From positions 434,001 through 498,000 of the forward strand of contig JAOCPU010000006.1 of assembly GCA_035772785.1 (NCBI GenBank): DNA of 64,000 nt. Direction: 5' to 3'. A program made the position numbers and the translations under genes. How positions within the stretch are numbered: position 1 is the stretch's first letter; every line of letters starts with the position of its first letter. Shown here one piece after another: positions 56,701 through 64,000 of this stretch. Under the pieces are notes generated by a model. That model was not told where the DNA came from. It searched no databases and worked only from the letters and a program-made list of their open reading frames with translations. Source of the DNA: Phlebiopsis flavidoalba. Taxonomy: Eukaryota > Basidiomycota > Agaricomycetes > Polyporales > Phanerochaetaceae.

Positions 56701-58900
56701 GCAAAGACACAATGGTCCATTGGATGAATATAATCCACAAATGGTTCTACAGTTCTTACTCTGGTGGTATGATTTCACAGAATGGTTTTTCATTCTCCAG
56801 GCTTTTGACGAATACATAAGAGAAACCCGAACTGGTGAAAAACATCATCGTCAACCTTGCCAAGAATCTGGAGCGAACGGAAGACATTCACCAGTGGACA
56901 GCCCCCTTGCCGTTCGAAGAATACCTGAAGAAAGACGAAACGGCTAAAGCGGTAGGTTTTGAAATCGGTATCTGGGACGTGTTCTCATGTCTCTCCAACC
57001 AGGCTGTAAAAAACAAACCTAAGTATACAAGTCTGTTTGACTTACCCGAGACGAACGGAGAGTGAGTCGGTTATCCCATCGGCTGTGTAATGTTATTGAC
57101 CAAAGCAAGCCCCGATGACGAGCAGTTCTCCGCTACTCTCGTTTCATGACCAGGTGGTCGAACGCCTAGAGGATAAGCCTATACCGCATTTGACACCGAA
57201 ACGACGGAACAGCGAGTCCTCATCGTCCTGATACAGGCCACATTGGAGGTGGAAATCTGTTGCTTTGCCCCACCGATTACTCGTTTTTCTAAACCGGTGT
57301 CGTGTAGATTGAGCAACAACGTCGAGCACTGGACGCAAACGGTTTACGATACTTGATAATGATGCGCGCTTTTTTCATATCTTCAATCGCCGGCTTTCCT
57401 TACCCAATTCACCTGCGTCAAACGGTGCAACCCTCAGGAGCCTACGAAAGCGTGAACGACTACGGTATCGAGATATGATTTGGGCATTTCACAGTGAAAG
57501 TCAAGACGTCATGCTCTCGACCTCCGTGGCTGCCTGTGAAGGACAGAAGATGCACTGGGCAGACGCCAGAGCTTTGGGAATATTCATTCTGGCTTCGGTC
57601 GGTGGAGACCATGGTGAATGTTATTCTTTACATGTCTTTTCCTCGTCACTAACGGGTGAACCAGAAAGCAAATAAATGGAAGTCATTGCGCGTAACCCAG
57701 TACATGGCGGGAGATAATCGAGACCCCACCCAGTGCAGCTTATTCTACTTCGCCCTAGGGAAGACTAAATTAGTCCACGGGCTATGGCGGCAGGCCGCGT
57801 GGCACAAGGAAACAAAGAGCGTTATGCTCAAGTTTCTGAACAACGACTTTTCGCAACCTCGCTGGCGGACTGCCGCCCTGAAAAAACGCGTTTTGCCCTT
57901 CTGAGCAAGCGCCGATTTGGTACGGCCATAAAGCTACAATAAGCTCAGGGACTAACATTTGGGCCTTAGAGTACGCAGCTGCCTTCTTTCCTGCTCGGTG
58001 GAAGTCTCAAGGACGCGGTCAATGTCTGCATCAGAAACCTCCAGGATTTTCAGTTGGGAATAGCCCTTGCCAGGGTTGTCGAGCAAGGAGACGATGGGAC
58101 CTATCCTGAAGGACATCATCACATCGACGGTCATCCCTACCGCCTTCAGAGAAGGCAATAGATGGCTGGCGAGTTGGGCTTTCTGGATGCTTCACCGGAG
58201 AGATGCCTCGCCGTCCGTATACTGGTAGTATGTACTGCTGCCGTGTTTTGATCTCAGGCATCTTGCTCACGGTTCCTGCATAGACGCCGGTGAGCGACAT
58301 GGCCAATGTTTGGGGAGGCATAGCCGAGATTGGAGCGTCTCCAATTATGATGACCCAAGTCTTGCACTGTTATTCTCTCAACTGAAGTTGAAGACATTAC
58401 AGACAGCGCAAGGAACCAGTGAAATATCCGGCCGGACCGAGTTTAACTCGTTCTCCAGATGGCTCGGGTCTTCTGCAGGATGGGTAAGCCCATGCACGGA
58501 ATTTGAGTGCTCAACTCAATATTTCAATTTCAGGCTGCCACGTTCTAGCCCTTGATCTCGTGAAATCGTGGTCTTTTCGAACGGCCATCCACAGTGGTGC
58601 ACGACTCTCCGATAGTCCGTCGCCCGCCTAGCCCCATGGTGGCACGGTTCGCCCTAGAACCCGCAATGCGTCGGCAGTCTTCCATCATGATCGACATGGA
58701 TATACCTACGAATCCGCCAACTCGCTCTGCATCCCCAACTCACAGGCGACCCAATGGTACTCCGCAGATCGAGGAGGGAGAGGTCCTCAAAGAAGGCGAA
58801 GGTGATCTAGTGGCTCGTAAAGCTGGGATGGGTAGGCTTTTGAAGTCCGCCCAAGCAGGATGTTCAGGTCCCCGACTTTGACATGAACGCATTCTTCTGA
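53703..58900 (+). CDS. RAV1: RAVE complex subunit Rav1
   Basis: Large WD-repeat/alpha-solenoid protein that promotes assembly of the vacuolar H+-ATPase (Rav1 in yeast, DMXL in animals). From ATG 53703, LDLLSAYTGVARQRACSHLA opens the N-terminus. WSAGRCMARAFQAIAVG-like propeller sequence follows, with MSGVQGDVWRVHS near 54135-54175. The propeller part up to about 56500 is broken but shows RVGDLFIRVFSDGTLVVQAV (55040-55095). The Rav1 C-terminal domain is clear: YDFTEWFF, LVKNIIVNLAKNLERTEDIH, QWTAPLPFEEYLKKDETAKA, RYRDMIWAFHSESQDVMLS, KMHWADARALGIF, QYMAGDNRDPTQCSLFYFAL, KLVHGLWRQAAWHKE and MLKFLNNDFSQPRWRTAALK. Then RFGYAATFFLLGGSLKDAV, NRWLASWAFWMLHRRDLAVR and a tail ending VPDFDMNAFF with TGA 58898-58900. 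Length of about 1,400-1,500 residues plus introns fits. Confidence 0.92.
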
Positions 58901-59066
58901 TTGATGTAAACAATCCATTTATTTCCTTCCAAATCCTTGACATATGCGGGCTCCATGACTGAACTAAACTATGATTCGTGAAGTTGTTGGTACACGTTGG
59001 GGAAGTGATTAAGCCGATACCAAGACGGAGAGACAAACTAGAGTAGATGTAGACCGTTAGAAACCC

Positions 59067-60778
59067 TTACGCCTCGACATTGACATCGCGCTTCTTCAAA
59101 ACGAGATCCTTGCCGATCATGCGCTTCCAAGACGTCCTGGGACATCCTCAACGACAGTCTCGAAGTGTGACGTAGCATCGTAGTTAGGACCGAGTAACGA
59201 AGACATTGTCTTCGGCTCCGGAGGACGTAGGGGCTTGTACAATGGTGAGACGGAGACAAAACCTGCATGCTGATAAAGTGATGGTCCACAAGACATCACG
59301 GAATTTGCTTACTTTGTGTCATGAATGGCCCACCGAGAAGCTCAAGACCAGGGCGAATTTCCAGTTCTGGTTTGTCGGTCTCAACAAATGGTGCTGACAA
59401 TTGCGATGAAGATGTCCTTGGCGCAGGACGTTGTGCGTCGAAGAGACCATCGCAATGTAAATATCTGGAGAGATATGAGGCACCTCAAATACACTACGGC
59501 GAACCAGAACATACCGTTCTTCCTGCCAACCTGGTTCTGAGGGATAATGATCCTGGCGGCGCTGTCGGCGTCATCCGTGCCAGGGATAGGGTGCTTCAGG
59601 ATGCAGATCGCGCACGGACAACCTTGCCTTCCTCGAGCACCCTCTGCTTGCCCTCAGAGCTCTTGCCGGCACCGAAGTAGCTCGGGTCGCCGACGACCTG
59701 CTTAGCCCTTCACGGTTTCGTTGCCGCTGCGGACACCGACGAACTCTGCCATCGGCATCAGTGACAATCTCGTCAATGGCCTTGTCGAGCATGTAAGTGC
59801 CACGTAGATAGCGGAGAGACGGGCGAATGACTGAGGGAGCTCGCCAAGACCATAAAGAGGGTAGATGTACGTGGTGACTTGCACGTAACGAGCCATCGAG
59901 GAAGTGTAGAGGATGATACGCTTCGTAAGTGGGCCGAGCAGGCTTGGTCTTGTACCTGCAAAACGCGTCAGGGGGAAACCGATTGCTACGTAAGTGAGCA
60001 CACATACTCGTCAGTCAAGTACAATGCCATGGCATGTCCCGATAAAGTCTGAGTTCCCAGGCTCGAGACCAAACTTTCGTGTACACTTTATCCATGGGTG
60101 TCCTTGTCGAGGTCAATACCTGAAGTAACGTCAGCACATACCCTGTGATGATATAGTCGCAGGACCTTACCTTGGTGGGTAGCGGGATCCCTCATCTTTC
60201 CACCCCTGAAGGAACTCGAAAAACTTCTTGGCCCTGCGCTTCTCAAAGAGCCCCATGAGAGGACTACGGACGGCCTCCATCTCGTTACTTGGAACTTTCG
60301 ATATTTTACCATCACGGTAGACATAGCTGGCTGGCAATTTGCTTGAATTCAAGATAGCGAGTGACGTCCGGTGTGAACGAGGATCTTGGTGAGCTCGCCA
60401 GAGGCAATGATAAACTTGGGAATCAGGTCAACTGCGTAGTCGCGATCACGTCCCAAGCTCTGCAGGGGGGGACTGGTCGGGTCTGAACTTGCGGTAAAGC
60501 TACAAGAGATGGTCATTTACGTGTCGTTTCAAAGACTAGTATCTAGGGTACTTACTAACCTGTGTCAGGTTCAAACTAGCACTGTCGCCTCCATAGTAGT
60601 CGTTGCGATCCATATGAAAGCACCTTCTTGCCTTCAACGGAGAGCAAACCGGAGAGAATACATTCAGTAAGACCAGTACCGAGCACGATGACCTGTGAAC
60701 AAGGCCAGACACAGGTGAACAACTGTCAGTCCAAGGCGAGGCGGGAGCGTATGGATTTACATCGTATTCCTCATCCAT
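59067..60778 (-). CDS. GDI1: Rab GDP dissociation inhibitor
   Basis: Extracts GDP-bound Rab GTPases from membranes and recycles them. The first exon is only 18 bases (MDEEYD, 60761-60778) and is followed by a 68-base intron (60693-60760). Exon 2 continues [36 protein letters not shown] (first conserved region of the family), [20 protein letters not shown] and [56 protein letters not shown] and GHAMALYL follow. Later segments are [94 protein letters not shown] and [20 protein letters not shown]. It ends in KKRDVNVEA and TAA at 59067. Length of about 445 residues fits. Frame breaks are present but few per exon. Confidence 0.95.
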
Positions 60779-61022
60779 GATGGGTTATGCGCGTAGATAG
60801 TAAAATGTGGAGGGGTCAAAGAAGAGGATCAGAATGAGCTGGTTGCTGGCGAGGATGAGGTAGCGACTGGGTATTATTACGCGCTGCTATAAGTCCCATC
60901 GATCCACCACGCACGTGGCTTTCACCTCGCGCCTGCCGCGCAACACCAACGAGTTAAATATTGGGGCACTCGTACGTATACTACACTAGTGAACCGGTGA
61001 CAGCTGGTGACACATTGTGATA

Positions 61023-63075
61023 TTAATGATGATACACGCCAAAGGTTGAAGAGACTGAATAGCGGGGGATGCGAGCCAAGCCTTGTATGTAAGGTTCTTC
61101 AATCGAGAAATAATCACGAAGACGATTCTCGTCATCCAACAAACGTCGTTTGGACTTCGAAGACGTTGGCTCATTCGTCTTCGTTGTCGTCGTTTATCGT
61201 AAATCCGAACGAGCTCTTTCTTGCCGTTGGACGGACCACCGTTCTTTTCTCGCCCAGCTTTTTTTTTGCTTGGTACAGTCTCTTGGAGTGGACGCAGACT
61301 GTCTGCCGCAAGTTTGGAGATTCCTGCTACGGTATTTAACGACTAGCCTCTTCGTCAATTGCTGTCAAATAAAAGGGTTAGAAGCAGTGCTCGGGACGTA
61401 AAGGCGAGCCAACGCATCCTTGCCATGATTGCGGTATAGCTCCGTCCATGGCTTGTAATTACGTTGCGGATACTGCGAAAAATAGTCAGTGAGGCAGCTA
61501 TCATGTGTGGCCTGGAAGAACATGTACCATGCTTTCGATTGGCCCCCATCTTTTCCTTCCCTCTTAAGCTGTTCCACTTCGGAACCAATCCTCAGAAGCA
61601 ATTTGTACCGAGCTATAACTCTCCTATCTGCGTCATTGTACAAACCCGCCCTGGGGCGCTCATGTCCGTATGTCCTCGCGTCCTCGTCTGTCTCTTCGTC
61701 GGAGCTGCTAGGAGCTACCCTCATACTCATCCTCATCATTCATCTTCACCCAGCAACTTCGGAAACGTGCCTCCCACTCGTCGAGATCCTAGTGAGAGAC
61801 AGCATGGACGAATGATGATGTAATAGTCACTCATGGTCTATACCAATGGGACATCCATGAATTGGCCTCGAGTGGTGCCAGGCAGCCTTTCGGTCAATCA
61901 TTTATGAGCAATTCTATTCGCTGGATGGGGGGAAATAATTCGCAACCTTTCGGCGCGCCAAGTGTGCATGATGAACGATTTCTGTTTTGGTCAAAATAGA
62001 GGATCCTCGGTCCAACTGACTATAGTACATAGTTCAATTAAGAAAAACCAATGCGCGGTCGCTACATACCGTTTAAATATAACGCCGATAGTTACTTTGC
62101 TGTCCAACCTCGCAACGTCGGACCTGATTGCGAGGAGACTGTGGGAAGGTGTACGTTGACGGAAATTCCACAAGCACTTTCATTAATGAATCCATCGAGC
62201 GTTTTGTCTTCTTCTTCATCCTGCTTGATCGCTTTCTCTCTGCTTTATATACCGATACGGTGGGCTGAGCCGGTGATTCTTGGTACACACTATGTCTGCT
62301 GCGCGAAATAGACATGTCGTCATGAGACATAGGACTGCTTGTGAGGACGAGGGGTTCGACACGCTGGTCGATAGCAGGACACAGCATGATGGCGTGCTTT
62401 GGAGTCCTAGCATAGGTTTCTTCTTGCTACGTACAGGCCCTTGGTCCATCCTGAACGACAGCAGTTTGTTGAGGCGTGGAGTATGATATCTAAATAGTAA
62501 TCTTTCCATTGAGCAGCCGTTGTGTCCATTTATCTTATAAGAACATGATAAGAGTCAGGTTAGCATCTAAAATAATGAACGCACGCCATTGAAGATTATC
62601 CAAAGCACGCCTATAAGCCCATCCCTTGTCAGTGATCGACTCTCACGGAGAGCCAGTACGAGGAGGTCTTCGTCGTTATCCACGTCGCGTCCCATTCGCG
62701 AGAGCCTACGGTGGCCCCTAATCCATTCGAGGCCCCGAGCAAAGGGGGGGCTACGGAGGTGCTCTGCCCCCGCTAGCAGGGATAAGAGGTTTCGGCGCGC
62801 CTTGCACACAGGTGCAACTTGAGGTGCAGTCACTGGTGGCTGAAATGCGGGAGATTGAGGGTTTGCGGACAAGGGTATGAGAGTGACCGGAAATGAGGGC
62901 GTTCGCAGAGTAAGTTGGCACCGACCAAGGGCGGGGTTCTGTCCTACTAAGGCGATTAATTGAAGTAGCTGGTTCAAATTAGGTGCGTTGACGTTTGCTG
63001 TTGCCTTCGGGACATAGGCTGCTGATCGGGTGAGGCCGTGCGGTGGCTGGGTTTTGTGTGGGATGAGGGATTCAT
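61023..63075 (-). CDS. Putative Rap1-Myb-type DNA-binding protein
   Basis: Tentative. Several coherent pieces line up on the minus strand. NLNQLLQLIALVGQNPAL and an Ala/Pro-rich stretch (FQPPVTAPQVAPV) lie at 62810-62965. NDEDLLVLALRESRSLT is at 62620-62670. AAQWKDYYLDI (62480-62515) resembles the first Myb-like unit of Rap1-type proteins in mushrooms. An acidic/basic linker follows (SVYKAERKRSSRMKKKTKRS). NDADRRVIARY at 61600-61635 leads through an intron (donor GTACATG near 61531, acceptor CGCAG near 61477) into YPQRNYKPWTELYRNHGKD (61420-61475), the W-x-x-x-Y end of a Myb-like helix. The C-terminus has basic, nuclear-localisation-like stretches (KRRQRRRMSQR) and an acidic end (LLDDENRLRDYFSIEEPYI) before TAA. 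A role in telomere or chromatin binding is inference from the Rap1-Myb resemblance only. Start at 63075 is a guess. Confidence 0.42.
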
Positions 63076-63594
63076 GGTAAGGTGATTGTACAAGAGAAAG
63101 GTATATATGTCGGGGCTACAAGGTGCATGGCCACTGGCCTATCCACGGTGTGCAGATGCCACGAGGGTTTATATGCAAAGGGGGAGACGTATCAGGGCTC
63201 GCGACGCAAAAGATCCATACTCGGTCACGTGCGGGACCCCCCGCGGCTCTCGATTCTCGATTTCTCCGAGCGCTCGACCCAGGGTGGCACGCCAATTGTT
63301 TTGAGCTGCAGTCTGCGGCCCCATGGTGGACCACCCCAAAGAAATCCGGATAGTGACGATATGTGGATTTGACCTCTATTATTAACAGATGCAGCAAGCA
63401 CGATGAATACCCTAACAAAAACCAAGATGCAATGATGCGGGTATGCCTCCTCAGAAAAACGAAAATGTGCGTGATATGCGATGGGAGCACGTAAATGCAA
63501 GGCGGAATGAAGATGATTGTGGTTCGCCCACAATGAGCGAGATCCAGAGTCCGCATGGCAGAGTATTCGAAAACGGCTGTATATAGACACACGA
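63076..63594. other. 3' flank of second KRE6 gene
   Basis: Between the stop of the right-edge KRE6 gene and the presumed start of the Rap1-Myb-like gene. A minus ORF with hydrophobic stretches crosses it but begins beyond the KRE6 stop and matches nothing known. Probably 3' untranslated sequence plus promoter. Confidence 0.35.
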
Positions 63595-64000
63595 TTAGCA
63601 CTGTCCATGAAGCTGTTCTTCGGGAATGTCTGTTTGAAATCGTCGCGCCATGTGAGTCAAGTAGTTAGAGGTTGGTTATAGGCCTCGAGGGTACCTGCGT
63701 GCGCGCGAGGGATCGGTTTGAGTGTTGGAAAAACGCCGATATGCACAGGAGTTGTGGACTTACTCGTTGATGTACGCAGCGCGGTAGGGCAAGTCCTCTT
63801 GGGTCACAACCAACGTTCTTGGCGTCCGGATCTTGGTAGACCCCGAATCCAATCCACTCTCATGGTTGTAGGGAATGATAGATGGTCGACGTCTACAAAG
63901 CCGAAATTCCTCGACATACCCAAGTTCATAATGAGGTACTGTATTAAGGCTCTCTCAGAACAGTGGTCGAGGAAGATTGATGTGCACATACCATGGGTTC
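63595..64000 (-). CDS. Second KRE6/SKN1 homologue, C-terminal part
   Basis: The gene runs off the right edge. The visible end carries YLIMNLGMSRNFGFVDVDHL, SFPTTMRVDWIR and VGCDPEDLP-like sequence (63790-63960). After a small intron (about 63660-63760) comes TWRDDFKQTFPKNSFMDS, then a stop at 63595-63597. These are the same terminal segments as in the KRE6 gene at 35283-37655 (NLGMSTNFGTVDLEHLTFPT and WRDDFKQPFPKNKFLGEC), with clear residue differences, so this is a paralogue and not a duplicated assembly segment. The final Cys codon is off frame by one base. Confidence 0.88.

Noticed and set aside
63116..63601. 161-residue minus ORF as a membrane protein
   Set aside because: It lies mostly past the stop of the right-edge KRE6 gene, has no similarity, and its hydrophobicity comes from T-rich 3' flank sequence.
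1..64000. A CRISPR array, prophage, secondary-metabolite cluster or defence island
   Set aside because: No spaced direct repeats, no phage genes and no polyketide, peptide-synthetase or terpene enzymes were seen. The content is that of ordinary fungal chromosomal DNA.

Overview
The window looks like nuclear DNA from a filamentous basidiomycete, most likely an Agaricomycete. Introns are short (about 50-70 bases) with GT...AG ends. Promoters are often CT-rich. The gene set includes NADPH oxidase A, a HisH-HisF fusion, mitochondrial acetylglutamate synthase, KRE6/SKN1-type glucan synthesis proteins and the long F-box proteins typical of mushrooms. There is no bacterial or organellar signature, no rRNA, no CRISPR array and no intact mobile element that I can recognise.

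The sequence is noisy. Almost every conserved gene, including single-copy essential ones, changes frame several times while the protein similarity carries on in the next frame, often at a homopolymer. I read this as insertion/deletion error in the assembly rather than mass pseudogenisation. Gene ends below are therefore start-to-stop spans across introns and apparent frameshifts, not clean ORFs.

Layout, left to right: an unidentified C-terminal piece (1-824, +); HIS7 (-) and phosphoglycerate dehydrogenase (+) sharing a divergent promoter with two TGACTC motifs; RAD51 (-); an unidentified gene (-); ribosomal protein S16/uS9 (+); a protein-kinase-like gene (-); NoxA (-); MAD2 (-); two neighbouring RNase III-domain genes (-), one carrying two WW domains; NUP170 (+); a multi-pass membrane protein (-); a mitochondrial carrier (+); an F-box protein (-); about 4.5 kb with nothing recognisable; KRE6/SKN1 (+); a UBE2O-type ubiquitin-conjugating enzyme (-); about 2 kb unresolved; a second F-box-type gene (+); ARG2 (+); carnitine/acylcarnitine carrier (-); a fasciclin-repeat membrane protein (-); RAV1 (+); Rab GDI (-); a Rap1-Myb-like protein (-); and the 3' end of a second KRE6/SKN1 gene (-).

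Most genes are housekeeping and not functionally linked. The links I can see are the amino-acid biosynthesis genes (HIS7, PGDH, ARG2), which all carry a Gcn4/Cpc1-type site upstream, the two KRE6 homologues, and the pair of RNase III genes. That pair is the least ordinary thing in the window.
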